Positions 36,549 to 49,289 are shown, counted from the stretch's first letter. The stretch: 64,000 bases of DNA from Acanthosepion esculentum (GCA_964036315.1 OZ038498.1:14292997-14356996), one strand, 5' to 3'. Translations and numbers: made by a program. The notes: generated from the sequence alone by a model not told the origin.

Positions 36549-38103
36549 AATCTCCATTGTAATACAACAATGTGAGTGGCTTCGTATTCTCAGGGGTAAG
36601 ACTTTCATGTTGTTTATTGAGTAAATTTTTATTGAGAAAATGAACATTTAACATCTATGCTGATAACAGGCATCCATATGACCTTATTGCCAATCTGTTC
36701 CAGAAGATGAAATCTGCTCTTATTTGCATTCCAAAATGATGGGATATTAAAAGGATTTGGTAAATCATCTTGGTAATTCACATACATTTTGAATTCTTCA
36801 AGAAGATCAGTAAAAGGACATTGTAAGTTCTTGATGGCTGCAAAACTGTCTAAATCATGTCCTATACAGGGTGGGTATCCAGGTATTTATTCAGTTTCGA
36901 AAAAGATGCGCTGAAAAAATCTTGGAAATTTGAGAACACACACACACACACACACACTCTCTCTCTCTCGTTTCTAGGCCAAATGTTGATTTTGATATAC
37001 CAGTATGCAAATACTTTTGCATCCTCCATGTTATATACAATACATGCAAGCAGAGGCTTCTTTCTAAATTTGTTAAAGCTGTTTTTAAACAAGTGCAGTT
37101 CTGATTTATGCACAAATTCTGGTAAGAGGTATGATGTAGTCAACCATCATCTAATTCTAGAATCCTATCTAGTGCAAAGCCATAGCTCTATTCTTGCTTA
37201 TAAGTGATATTTGGCTGCATTAAACCAGGAATTCCATCTGATACAGGGGGTAGTTTTGCTTGTTCCTTAGGCAAGGAACCTTCAAGCCATTGTAAGTATT
37301 GTTTTTTCTGACTAGACTTTTTAAAAAAAAGGCTGATTTGATGAAAGTAGTGAGCTGGGCAACATTATCAAATGTTGGCTAGTGTGAAAATACTTCATCA
37401 ACAAGATTTAAAATATCTGCTAAGCACAATGCATGGCACCTGTTAACAAGAACATTTGACGACATTTCCTTATGAGCTTTTTTGCAATAGGCTGCAGAAT
37501 CTTACAAAGGCAATAATCTCCTCAAATGCAATATCCACACGAGTTACAGCTTGAATGCGCACGCCTGATTCACAGTTAGATGAATGCATTCTCGCAAGGG
37601 TACAACATCAATGAGAAATGACTCCCCATGAATGCTTGCAATTACATTCAAAATGCTGTGGTCATGACAGTCAGCTGTTTCATCTGTTATGCTACTGACT
37701 GATTGATTAGCAAGCTTGGCCTTCAGAGCAGCAAAGTGACAAGCAAACAATTTTGGTAGATGAAGTTGCCTAATACAATTGACACTTGGAATAGCACCAT
37801 CTTCTTTACAATGTTTTAATATGAATGGCCTCATTTTGTACAGGGGAATGTCAAACTGTGCATTTTCAAAAAATTACTTTTCAACAAAGTTGTGATTGTC
37901 TTCTGTTTCAGTTGAGCCAACTTTTTTGAAGACTTTTTTGTCAAATGAGTTTTTGATTTGATGTGATCTTTGATTGTGTCAACTCTAAAAATGTCAACAC
38001 TATGGAGACACAATTTGCAAAATAACACATTTTCTTCTGCATAAGAGTCATCAGGAAATTACTCTACTTTGGATTTAGCACAAATTTTAGATACTAGGGT
38101 CAT
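36549..38103 (-). pseudogene. hAT transposase relic with CGGBP1-like BED finger
   Basis: On the - strand an ATG at 38103 opens a frame interrupted by one stop. Then comes a zinc-finger block 'FCKLCLHSVDIFRVDTIKDH' ending in 'IKSKTH', a BED/CGGBP1-type C2H2 arrangement. Next is 'SSITDETADCHDHSILNVIA' near 37690, matching the hAT catalytic 'DET' region. Further pieces include 'YLLPEFVHKSELHLFKNSFN'. The C-terminal dimerisation region follows with 'FWNANKSRFHLLEQIGNKV' (about 36740) and 'LTLLYYNGD'-like residues at 36549-36575. Frameshifts and stops break it. Domain order and length (about 520 codons) fit a full hAT transposase that has died. Confidence 0.82.
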
Positions 38104-39335
38104 CTTCTTTTTTTTTTTTTCTTTTTTAAAGAGGAGCAGGAGGCCCAACTTTTGAGGTTGATTCACTATATTAACTTTATTCAGTCATTTTGGCAATTTG
38201 TTGCTTATTCATACAAATGGTTTAGATTAAAAAATATAAAAATAAAATAGGAAACAAAATAATCATTGATAGTTAATGCTATTAAAGGATTTTTTGTTCA
38301 ATTTAAATTTGTTTACAATGATGAAGCACTGAAGATGATGCAATTATTAATCCGGGAGAATCGCTGTGTGATGGTAAGCTTAGACAAACCAGTCGTTTCA
38401 TAGAATGGTGTTTTTGGAGAATTCTTTTTCTTTATTTCTATATTGTATGGTAGGCACATGATAGCATTTAAAGAAAATGAATTTGTTAAACTTATTGGTT
38501 TGATCTTTGTCTCTCTCTCCTCTAATTTTGGCATCAACTAATGTCTGTCTTCCATTTCCACTTTAGCAATGGATCTCGGTGACCATGACCGAACCGTGAT
38601 CTTCTTGCTTTCATCTCATTTGCTACATACAGTTTCTTAGAAAAGTTTTTAAATATTTAAAAATAGACTAGCTAACCAACATATTCTCAGAAAATCAACA
38701 ACACATTTTTGCTCTTAATTATTTTTCAGGTTTTATAAGGAAAATAACTACAAGAATTTGTAAAAAAAAAAACAAATTTTAAGGCAATAACTACGTTATG
38801 TTTTTGTTATATTTATTAAAATGTTTCACAAAATCAGAGAGACAGTTATTTATTAAGTTTTGAAAGAATTTAAAAAAAATGTGAGAAAAATAAAATAAAA
38901 TAATTAATTTGTTATTTATTATTGAAAATTACATTAAAAATGCACATTCCATTTAAAGCTAATGATTCTGTGATTCCGGAAAATTTATTCCCCTATAGCT
39001 AATTAAGTAAAACCTATATTATAGAATAATATATTTTTAACCTTGCATAATTTGGCAACCCTGAATCTGGACTCAACAAAAATCATTCCTTGTACCTAAC
39101 TTTTCTTGGACTTTGGAATGAGATATCAGTGTGAGCAGAGGAGTCACAGACACACACACTGTACTTTATACATATGATATCTCCCTACCTGTTTTTTTTT
39201 TTTTGTTTTGTTTGTTGTTGTTTTGTTTTTTTATCTCGCTTTCCTTCTGGGTTTTGTCATTCTATTCCTCCTTTCTGCAACTTTGGCAAACACGGATAAA
39301 TGTGCTCGCAATAAGATAGTGTTTGTAAAAAGGTG

Positions 39336-39890
39336 GATTTCCCTTGACACCACTATTATTTTAACTATCTTCACTTTAGATTAAAATCATAATAAAACCT
39401 AAACATGTGGAAGTGAATTTGTACATTATCGTTGTTCTTGAGAATTGACAACAAAAATAATAAACACTATTTATTAGATTTGTTTATTGGAATGGTTGGC
39501 AAAACAGCGGCTAATTACCAGTTGATTCAAACTTTTATAAAATGTCAAATAATGATTTCCTTATAGTTGGTTCACATATTTTAATAATTTAGTAAACGTA
39601 TATAAATTTATGAATAAAAATTTTCATTCATTTCTTTTGAAATTGGTAAATGATAAATATTGCATTGCATTAGTTCTAATTGTATTTTTTTTTTTTTATT
39701 TTAAATAAAGAATCTAATAAATAAATCTTGTTTAATATTTTTGTTGAAAATTCTCAAGTAAAAAAGGTATAAATTCAGTTTCATATGTTTAGGTTTTATT
39801 CCAACTGTAATCATTGCTTTTTAAAACAATAAACATTGCTGAAGAGTAAAGTCCGTTAAGAAAGAGGCATTATGGGGAAAAAAATATCCT
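39336..39890. mobile_element. Foldback-type element D, uninterrupted copy
   Basis: Its arms (39340-39400 and 39740-39890) are inverted relatives, and the whole is collinear with the pieces of the interrupted copy at 1.1-9.6 kb. 'TTGGAATGGTTGGCAAAA' and 'ATTTCCTTATAGTTGG'-type blocks are shared. It acts as a natural empty site for the insertions in that copy. Confidence 0.65.
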
Positions 39891-40324
39891 TTTGAAATTA
39901 TCTATGTTTGATGTAACTTTTTATCTTCAGTTTTCTCTACCAGTTTTTATATTTCTTTCCTGGCTTGGTGGGGATAACGCTTTCTTGCTTTGGTGGGGGA
40001 TAACGCTTTCTTGCTTTGGTGGGGGATAATTCGAGGTGTTGTGTAAACATGGCATTGATATTTTCCCCTCATACCGAGCAAAATATTTTTACCAAAAACA
40101 ATTTTGGTAATTGCCTCCTTCCCTCAGTCTCCTCTGCTTCACAGTGACCGTTTACATTGGTTTTTATAGATTTTGTATTAGAAAATTGGTGATTATTGGA
40201 TGTTAGAAATATTTTAAATCGAATGACATTTGCTAATTAAAAGTTTAATTTTTTTTCTTTCATTCACATAGATTGTATAGCATTATTTCCCTATTATTTT
40301 TTCTATTAGAGTATTGGTAACACA

Positions 40325-40680
40325 AAGCCATATGGATGTGTAGGTGGCGTGATGAATTGTGGCTCAGAATGAGAAATCGGAGAGCCAAGTTTGTTCTCCA
40401 GTGAAACTCATTATATTCACTTATGTGCAGATACCCTTTGGAATGGTATGAATCCATCTCTTCTCCCTTCAGCTATGGGTGAAATAGCAAAACATACGGG
40501 GTTCTATATCCTTGGTTGGCAACCATTCTAGACATCTAGAATGATCCCATAAAATCACCCATCTCCCAGCAACCTGGGCCATACATGAGGAATGCAACAA
40601 CTCATGAAAATGCATAGTGACTGAAATTCTTCAGTCATGTGGGTTGTACATCCTGCTGCAGATGGAGAAACTGATTCTTT
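40325..40680 (+). repeat. SINE family G
   Basis: The head 'GATGTGTAGGTGGCG' and the blocks 'GAATCCATCTCTTC', 'AGCTATGGGTGAAATAG' and 'CCTTGGTTGGCAACC' match copies at 31.5 kb and, inverted, at 58.2 and 58.6 kb. The 5S-like sequence found beside the 31.5-kb copy is absent here. Confidence 0.6.
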
Positions 40681-41679
40681 TGAATACCAAGTTTTATTGT
40701 TTGTGATCATTTTCTGTGAGAAAAACCTATTAAATATTTGATTTTTTAAAAAGCTTTTACCGTAAACAATTTTGTATGGTCATCATTGAAATTGAGATAA
40801 TTACTTGAATCCTATTTTGGTTGGAGGTTTGTGGTTACCAATTTAAATTTTTAGCCAATATCTAAACCACTCCATCATTACTGAATAAAATGAAAAGTTA
40901 CATTATTTTACTTAAGATGTAGACAAGATGTAGGTAATGTTTCGATATTTAACTTTATGGTGCTATTAGAATAACATTTAGTGTGTTTGTTGAAGTACAT
41001 TTTTTAAAATACGTTACTCACAAAACTAGATCTGAAAAATGAAAAGTATACTTTATAATTCATTGTCAAGATTACTTAAACTGTCCAGATACACAATAAA
41101 TAAAATAAGTCAATAGGCAAAATATCTTTACACTTGTTACTGCTTGTATTTCAGTTCCATGTGGAAGTACCTCATAAAAACATTGATCGTATCAGTTTTC
41201 TACTTCATTTCTTAACAGCATTATTGTTTTAGTTAAAAATAATAGTATAGTAAAAGCAGAAAATGAATAAATTTGAAGTGAAAGGAGGAGGAGGAGAAAA
41301 ATTAGTTATCATTTTTATTCTGAATTTAGTCTGGTGGATTCTCCAAAAATAATGTTTCCCCTTTGTTTCCTTGGAAACTGAAATGGATCCAAGGAGTACG
41401 ATAATACTGGTTTTCACCTACAAAACACGATCTTTCTACATTGTCAGCACTATTGGCTTTTATATTTTTGCTAGTAATAATGTGATGTACTGACAGCTAT
41501 GCTAGACTACCCAGAATGTAGCATGGGACACACATGTCTGAAACACATTGCCAACTGTTCCCACATTGACTGTTTCCTTACTGTAAATGGTCTGCAAATG
41601 TCAATGAATATCAATGTGTGCAATTTTCACCACAGATGCTATTTTTGCAGACTGCCAATCAGCTACTATAGCAAGGCGC

Positions 41680-41680
<1 letters not shown>

Positions 41681-41729
<49 letters not shown>

Positions 41730-41730
41730 G
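41681..41730. repeat. TA microsatellite
   Basis: A TA dinucleotide run with one phase break. Confidence 0.95.
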
Positions 41731-42017
41731 TTATTGGTGGGAAGGTTCAACTTCTGCTATACTGACTAGATGTTAAAATAGAAGACATTACTTTTGCAAA
41801 AACATCCATGTTTTTCACATTTATAAATTTAAATATTGCTAAAGCAAGTAAGAACTGGATTTATTTTTTTTGTTTAAATCTCTTAATTTTGAGGTTGTTT
41901 ATTTTTCATTTTTAGCACATCTATATTGACATGACCTATATTTATCCATTATGTCCTACTGTGGCTTTGCATTTTCCTGTATATTGATTTGTGTCTTTTT
42001 TTCTTTTTTTTACATAG

Positions 42018-42433
42018 GATGATTTGCGAGGTCTGGCCAGTGTGGCAGTTACTGACCATGCCTATGCTATCCCGGCAGGTCGGGAGCCAAGGGATCACTC
42101 CTCTCCGTTGATGACCAGCAGAAGTGTCCAGACTCCTTTTGAACATAGTGATGATGATCAGTTGAGCCAAACAGGCCAGGAGATTGCTTGTGCTGATCCT
42201 GATGCTGCTGCAACCATTGCTGCCTTGGTGGCTGGCGTACCCGAGGAGACGTTCACTACCTATTCCATTTATGTGCCGAACAATGACCACACTATTCATA
42301 ATGTCACTGAAGCAATGCTGTCATCACTCCAACAGCAGCAGCAGGAAGAGGAAGAACCACCATTATCACCATCTCCAGAACCAGAGCCTACAAAAAAAGA
42401 AATCACACCTGCTGTTACACCTACCAATATTCG
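42018..42433 (+). CDS. Exon 2 of AT-hook/RG nuclear protein gene
   Basis: The acceptor TTTTTTTACATAG precedes GAT at 42018 (phase 0, as required by exon 1). The donor CG|GTAAGT leaves phase 2. The 138 codons encode a soluble, low-complexity-poor start ('DDLRGLASVAVTDHAYAIPA') and an Ala-rich 'DPDAAATIAALVAGVPEE'. A following Q5E4 run (42327-42360) leads into a Pro/Glu patch 'PPLSPSPEPEP'. No catalytic motif, signal peptide or membrane segment is visible. The composition resembles transcription or chromatin factors. The exon lies 14.2 kb from exon 1 and 12.6 kb from exon 3. No family was recognised. Confidence 0.85.
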
Positions 42434-43329
42434 GTAAGTTTTTCTTTGTTTTTGTAGGCAATGGCATTTTTGTTACCTTTTGGGGATTTATTTGTAAAAC
42501 ATGACTAATTTTTGTCATAACCAGAACACAGTAAAATTTATGTGGGATGCTATACAATAGGGATAAGTTCTTGCTTGTTATATGCATTCTTCTTATTGTT
42601 TTGTTTTAATGCTCCAATTAAATTTTGGCAAAGAATTCACATATCAATTATCTGAAATATGTCTTCCCTAAAGCGGTTTGTTTATTTTTTTTTTTTTTAT
42701 AGTTAAACAGTATGAGTAATAATACAGTTATTGTAGACTTGAGTTTCTGAAAACTTGTCTTAGAAGTGGGATTGTGGTAAATATTGTTGGAAATTCCAAG
42801 ATAAACTCTTTAAAATAACAATAATTATGTCAGAATTTCTGGGACAAGGAATTATTATTTACATTCGGAATATTGTCCTCCTCTTTGTCATTAGTACCAC
42901 ATTTCAGCTGATGTGTCCTCCAGCCTTTTCTTAGGCAACCTTCAAACACAAAAATTTCAAACTGAACCCTTTATTTAATCTATAGATTGTTTTCGTTCCA
43001 AAATCTTGTCTTTTTCTTATTTAGTACTGCTCGGTTATTACTCACCCTGTTTCCACTTAGTCTAAGTCTGTACTGCCTAGGCCAAGGATTGAAATCAAAA
43101 TTGTTACCAAATTCATAAACACTTTCATCCACTAGTATTGTTGGTTTATGTATTTGGTGAAATAGTAATTGTGAGTTCAATCTATGACACTGGGAATTTT
43201 TATAATAATGTCTGGCTGCTAAGATGGCTATCCTCCCTGTTGGAGACACCTGCTCAGGCATATTTGTGTGTGTTCAGCACCTGTGGAGCCTATGCGTGTT
43301 TTATACTGCCATTATGTTGAACGGGCCTT

Positions 43330-43800
43330 AAAGTAGAGTGGCAAGTTTGTCGTGTTCTAAAATGTCAAATTCCATGTTCTTCTCTGACGGTAAATTTCAA
43401 TTTTCTGGGGTTTTTTTTCAAATTCATAAAAACATGTGAAAAACAGATTTGTGTGCAAACAGAAAAAAAATATACAAATATATAGCCTACTTATATTGGC
43501 ATCTTTATTTTTGTTGTGCTTCTGTGATTTTTGATAATCCACAAGTGTGTCCCTTAGAGTTCAATGTACAGTGTGTTGGCAAAAACTGCAAAATTATCAC
43601 CATCATGGAAAAACTGGCTCTTCAGCTCTGTATTTTGCCAAAAGTGTGCACCCACCAAGCCTGCTAGCTTTTCATTTACTCATCGTGAAAAGATAATCAA
43701 ACCAGCACTTAAGTCTAATTTATTTACTAAACAAACAACTTTTGTTTTTACTACCCCTGACACTGTGTACCATGCTATTCATATGGTAATATCACACGTG
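43330..43800 (+). repeat. Dispersed repeat F, copy 2 (runs into the gap)
   Basis: Collinear with 9690-10150 at clear similarity up to the first N. By comparison with copy 1 the missing gap sequence should begin with the counterpart of 10150-10400. Confidence 0.6.
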
Positions 43801-44000
43801 NNNNNNNNNNNNNNNNNNNNNNNNNNNNNNNNNNNNNNNNNNNNNNNNNNNNNNNNNNNNNNNNNNNNNNNNNNNNNNNNNNNNNNNNNNNNNNNNNNNN
43901 NNNNNNNNNNNNNNNNNNNNNNNNNNNNNNNNNNNNNNNNNNNNNNNNNNNNNNNNNNNNNNNNNNNNNNNNNNNNNNNNNNNNNNNNNNNNNNNNNNNN
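43801..44000. other. Assembly gap of 200 N
   Basis: A run of exactly 200 N. Translations crossing it are meaningless. A long TTTG/T repeat lies just downstream, a likely reason for assembly failure. Confidence 1.
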
Positions 44001-44224
44001 GAACTTTGTTTTACTGTCAGAATATACAAAGTTTGAAGCGATGGCAATGGATATGGCAGATCTACTACAAAGTACAAACTACATTTACGGTAAATTTAGA
44101 AATAAAAAAAACACTTTGATTTTCACAATAACTTTTTTTCTCTCTCACACTTTCTATTTTTTTTTTATTTGGATTTTATTTTCTAGAAGCAAAAATCCTG
44201 TTTTCCATGATTTTCCATTCTATT

Positions 44225-44515
44225 TGTTTGTTTGTTTGTGTTGTTTTTTTATTTTGTTTGTTTGTGTTTGTTTTTTGTTTGTGTTTGTTTTTTGTTTGTT
44301 TGTTTTTTTTTGTTGTTTGTTTGTTTGTTTGTTTTTTGTTTGTTTGTTTTTTGTTTGTTTTGTTTTTTGTTTGTTTGTTTTTTGTTTGTTTGTTTTTTGT
44401 TTGTTTGTTTTTTTTGTTTTTTTGTTTGGTTTTTGTTTGTTTTTTGTTTGTTTTGTTTGTTTTTTGTTTGTTTTGTTTATTTTTTGTTTTGTTTTTTTTT
44501 TGTTTGTTTGTGATA
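44225..44515. repeat. TTTG / poly-T low-complexity block
   Basis: About 290 bp of TTTG and T-run mixtures. It gives false long frames of Phe/Cys/Leu/Val on + and Lys/Asn/Thr/Gln on -. Confidence 0.95.
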
Positions 44516-45229
44516 GAGAAAATGAGAAAAAAACAAAGAACTACCTTAGAGTTTCTGGGAGAGAGTTCTTCATCTGGCATAATCAGCAGTTTGAACAAGG
44601 CCTGTATGTTCAAACCTTTGGTCACAATTACTTGTGACTTTGAATTTTAATATAAGTTTGATAAACATCCTAGTTTAATTAATAGTACTGAAAAAGAAAT
44701 GTTAAATTTCTGTGTTGGGGGAGGGGAAATGCCAGCACTTGTACTGAGTATACAAGAGTACTATATAAGTACATGTGCACAGTAGTAAGTAGGTGTTGTT
44801 CAGCTCATACATTGAACACAGTACAGAATTATTCTATTCCAAATATCTATGTACAGTTTAGGATTGAATAAAAACCTGATTGATTTTTATTGATAGTAAT
44901 TTCCATTACAGCAATGAAAGCTTTTGTGTTGACATATCACAAATTTATTGCTTTCACGAAACAAACAAGTCAGAACTTGATGATTTTTGTAAGATCACCT
45001 CTTGATGAAATGTATTTTTGAATACATATTTTGTCACAGATAATGCACTATTTCTCTATTATAAGTTCACCCCAAAAATGTAGATGGGGGCTATACAAGC
45101 CTTTACCACTACAATCAAATCAACTTGGGGTTGGTTAAGCAAGCAGTTCAAATCTAAAAGTGAACTGTTGGTCGGTCAAAATCAACAGGAGTTTCCATTT
45201 CTTAAGTTTCAGGTCAATAGACATAATAC

Positions 45230-45660
45230 ACACTGTTTAAAATAAAAATAAGATATCTATTTCAAATATGGGTATCGACTAAAAATAACGTTTGAAGTAA
45301 TAAAAATATCAGATTAAAAATAGAGCCATTAATTCTTTAGAAATTGCCTTGTTTATATTTTGGATATAAAAATTAGCAGATATGAGCTTTTTCTGAAAAT
45401 CTGAACAAGGGAGTGTGCATTGCATAAAGGGGTAAACAGGACCTTGATGGGCTCTTCACTCTCTGGCCAAGCGATCTAGGGCATGTCAGGTCAAATGGTG
45501 GTTTCTACTACAAAAAGGATGCAGGTTCAAACCCTGCTGAAGAACACATTTTCTTTAAGATTTACTAGATGTAATAGACACTGTTTAAAATATAAATGGG
45601 GTGTCTTTCAAATGTGTTTATCCAGTAAAAACGTTTGCAGTTATATATATATATATACAT
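45230..45660 (+). repeat. tRNA-Leu/Ser-like SINE, family S
   Basis: From 45465, 'TGGCCAAGCGATCTAGGGC' resembles the A-box arm of a class II tRNA, and 'GGTTCAAACCCTGC' at about 45528 is a good B box. The body 'AGACACTGTTTAAAATA' follows and a TA run closes it. Upstream, 45230-45320 is the body of another copy ('TCAAATATGGGTATCGACTA'). Confidence 0.7.
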
Positions 45661-45839
45661 TGTTAAGTGTTTAGAGTAAGCCTGACTGATTAAAAATGTG
45701 AAGGGCTACATTGCTGTAAGGAACTTTTATCTTACAGGCTGTAAGATAAAAGAAAAATTACCTAGTGAAGAAAATGGCACAAATGCAGTAATACACCAAA
45801 AGGAAATATGTATTAATCAAAACCAAAGACTGGGCATCA

Positions 45840-46114
45840 CTTTTGATTAAGCGTCCTGGGCACAACGTTAAACTGCATCCAACAGCAAGACCTCTGATCA
45901 GGAGGTTGTGATGAAGCGTGGAACCACCTCTTAATATCTGGTGTTCCCAGGTCCACCCTGACCTGGGGTGGTAGCACCTGTTGGGGGTCCCAGCTGTAGG
46001 CAAATAGTGAACATCCAGGTCTATTCCAGCACATTTGCACGTCCTGGGTATGACGACAAACTACATCCGCGTCCTGGGTGTGGCGGTAAACTGCATCCAC
46101 ATATTTGAAGCGGA
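45840..46114. repeat. Imperfect 30-bp repeats upstream of the satellite
   Basis: 'CGTCCTGGG' followed by a short variable part and 'AACTGCATCC' or 'AACTACATCC' occurs at 45849, 46039 and 46069. The last two are adjacent at a 30-bp period. The block is GC-rich relative to its surroundings and runs straight into the 31-bp satellite. Confidence 0.7.
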
Positions 46115-47055
46115 GGTGTTGCCAGCTACACGTTTCTGAAACGATGATGTTGCCAGCTACACGTTTCTGAAACGATGATGTTGCCAGCTACACGTTTCTG
46201 AAACGATGATGTTGCCAGCTACACGTTTCTGAAACGATGATGTTGCCAGCTACACGTTTCTGAAACGATGATGTTGCCAGCTACACGTTTCTGAAACGAT
46301 GATGTTGCCAGCTACACGTTTCTGAAACGATGATGTTGCCAGCTACACGTTTCTGAAACGATGATGTTGCCAGCTACACGTTTCTGAAACGATGATGTTG
46401 CCAGCTACACGTTTCTGAAACGATGATGTTGCCAGCTACACGTTTCTGAAACGATGATGTTGCCAGCTACACGTTTCTGAAACGATGATGTTGCCAGCTA
46501 CACGTTTCTGAAACGATGATGTTGCCAGCTACACGTTTCTGAAACGATGATGTTGCCAGCTACACGTTTCTGAAACGATGATGTTGCCAGCTACACGTTT
46601 CTGAAACGATGATGTTGCCAGCTACACGTTTCTGAAACGATGATGTTGCCAGCTACACGTTTCTGAAACGATGATGTTGCCAGCTACACGTTTCTGAAAC
46701 GATGATGTTGCCAGCTACACGTTTCTGAAACGATGATGTTGCCAGCTACACGTTTCTGAAACGATGATGTTGCCAGCTACACGTTTCTGAAACGATGATG
46801 TTGCCAGCTACACGTTTCTGAAACGATGATGTTGCCAGCTACACGTTTCTGAAACGATGATGTTGCCAGCTACACGTTTCTGAAACGATGATGTTGCCAG
46901 CTACACGTTTCTGAAACGATGATGTTGCCAGCTACACGTTTCTGAAACGATGATGTTGCCAGCTACACGTTTCTGAAACGATGATGTTGCCAGCTACACG
47001 TTTCTGAAACGATGATGTTGCCAGCTACACGTTTCTGAAACGATGATGTTGCCAA
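46115..47055. repeat. 31-bp satellite array, about 30 copies
   Basis: The unit GCCAGCTACACGTTTCTGAA + ACGATGATGTT repeats exactly every 31 bases, from 46121 to 47051 (930 = 30 x 31). I see no difference between internal units. Each unit contains the near-palindrome CGTTTCTGAAACG. There are no spacers, so this is not a CRISPR-like array. It lies in intron 2, followed without a break by the LINE 3'-tail-like sequence at 47055. Confidence 0.97.
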
Positions 47056-47150
47056 CATTATCCTTAAATTACGTTTACAAAGTATATATATTTAATATGT
47101 GGAAACTGGATCTGGCATTAAATAACCAATAGTGGTTGATAGGCCATAAA
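47055..47150 (+). repeat. LINE 3'-tail-like sequence
   Basis: 'TTATCCTTAAATTACG', 'GTGGAAACTGGATCTGGCAT' and 'CATAAAACCCCAA' recur in the same order at 53988-54096, just after an RNase H LINE relic. This suggests a 3' UTR piece shared by one LINE family. Confidence 0.65.
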
Positions 47151-47159
47151 ACCCCAAAC

Positions 47160-49230
47160 GAGCAAACGACCAAATTTTGATTAAGCCGAAATCAATGTGT
47201 GTGCGTGTGTGTGTGTTTTTTTTGGGGGGGGGGGTAAGAAACATTTAGATTTACGTTTTTGAATTTTGCCACAGACTTCATTAACTTTGACCCCTGGTTA
47301 TATGATTTTTATTTTATTTTAGAAATACCAATATTTAATATGTTTAAAGATATAACTAATGTTAAAATGTAATATTTTACATGTGATGCAATCTGCCACC
47401 GTGTATTTTGTAGGTCACATTATCAAATTTAGATTAGAGATTCGTTCAGTAACATCACATGACTTGTTGCCAAAACATGTGAGCTGTAAAAATATAGTTC
47501 CAATTTTAAAATGTAAGATGTTGGAATATCTAAAACAAAAACAAAAAAAAACAATCACATAACCAAAAGGCTAAGGAAGTGTGAGGAAAAGTATCAAAAA
47601 CCAAATTCTGACCTTTTTTGCCAGAAAATTCAGGAAACTAGTTGATGCATGCCTAACCATTACTCTGTCTTATTGCATGGGAACCTTTACAAGCAGGGTA
47701 AGAAAGGATTGCCAATGGTAAAGTTTAACAGAACCACCCACTTGTTGCTTAAGACTGTGCAGAACTTTTTTTTTTTTTTTTTTTTAAAACCAGTGTTACT
47801 TCCCCGGAGGTGTGTCTGTGTTAGCCAATTATAGAAATGAATAGACGCATCTAAAAGTATTTAAAGTTAAAATGACAGAAAATTTGTTCATCTTTTAGTG
47901 AAACAAATATCCACATGAAAAAATTTGAATTGCCTTTTGATTTTAATGAGAAATATAGCGTCTCTTCTGGGCTACAAGCCTATGTCCCAATGACGTATTG
48001 ATAGTAGACATTTTCAAAATATCTTCTAAAATATTTGCCAATCAAAGAACATTGCTTACTCTTATGTTCATGACAGAAGGTCTGTTCACATTAGCAAAAG
48101 TTAGTAGCTTGCTACCCTAGCAGATTCAAGAAGAAGCCAGACATTAATTTTTAACACACACACACACACACACACACACATGGTACTTAGTGGAAAGTGC
48201 TCAATACCTGTGATAGAGCTAACATATTCAGTTGCATGGGAACTCTTCCCAAAAAGGTAAAAAGAAATTTCTGATGTTTGGTCATTTGACCAGTTTTGAG
48301 GGAGTTGATCAGGTACTCTTCTCTAGCCTTCCCTTTGTGTGTATGTCAGTAAGTCTGTAGGCAAAGGATTTAAAAAACAAAACAAAAGAAACCCAAAGCA
48401 CTATATATTCTCTATGCTCTTAATTCAGTTATAAACAATAATCCCATAGATTGAGCATGGCACTGGAAGTCTTAGCTGAAGGCATAATTATTAGTTAAAA
48501 ATTTTGACCTGTAAACTTATTGATCTATCCTTGGGTATATATTTTTAGATCTCACAAATATTTTATCTGTTTTGTGTTTCGATTTAATGATTACAGTAAA
48601 TTTAGTATAAAATGAGCAAGTGTATATTTGTTCTTTTTAATATAAACACTATTCTAGTATTTACTTTCTGCAATATTGCAATTGTTTCTTATCCAGTATT
48701 AGTACACATAAGCCTGTTCCCAACTAACTACATTTTTTAACTGTTCTTAAATAGATTAATGAAAATAGTTTCTGTTGCTTGTTTAAAATTTGCTTTATTT
48801 TCATGTTGTTAAACTCCTGCACTACATAATATCTAATAAATGAAATGTGGAGAGAAAAAGAAAAATAATTAAACGTTATTTTTAGTGATTCTGAGTTTTG
48901 GCTTTTTGGCTACAGTGTGGAAATGACCAAGAAATATTTTGAATAGTGCCTTTTAAACACAAATTTTTCTCTGACTCTTGAAATAGACATATCTGCTGAG
49001 TTTCGTATCCTAAGCTGTGCATATTTTTCTTAGGTAATAAAAATCCACCCCTTTCTTTACAAACACACACTTGAAGCTAATCTTCAAAAAGGTTGAAAAA
49101 ACTATGTTGCCTTCCTTGATGAATTTCATCTAAGCATCAAGAAACTTATTAGAGAACTGGAAAGGATCAGTATAAAAATAAGTAAATACAATATGTCTGT
49201 ATTATTCAATGACACAGGTTAGAATGAAGA
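47160..49230. other. Intronic stretch
   Basis: No exon or element recognised. It holds a G run near 47224, a T-tract near 47767 and a CA run at 48154-48181. Confidence 0.45.
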
Positions 49231-49231
49231 G

Positions 49232-49289
<58 letters not shown>

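Noticed and set aside
44176..44650. Lys/Asn/Gln- or Phe/Cys-rich frames
   Set aside because: Produced by the TTTG/T low-complexity block.
46115..47055. Array of 31-bp repeats resembling a CRISPR
   Set aside because: There are no spacers: units are directly adjacent and identical, and the context is a eukaryotic intron.
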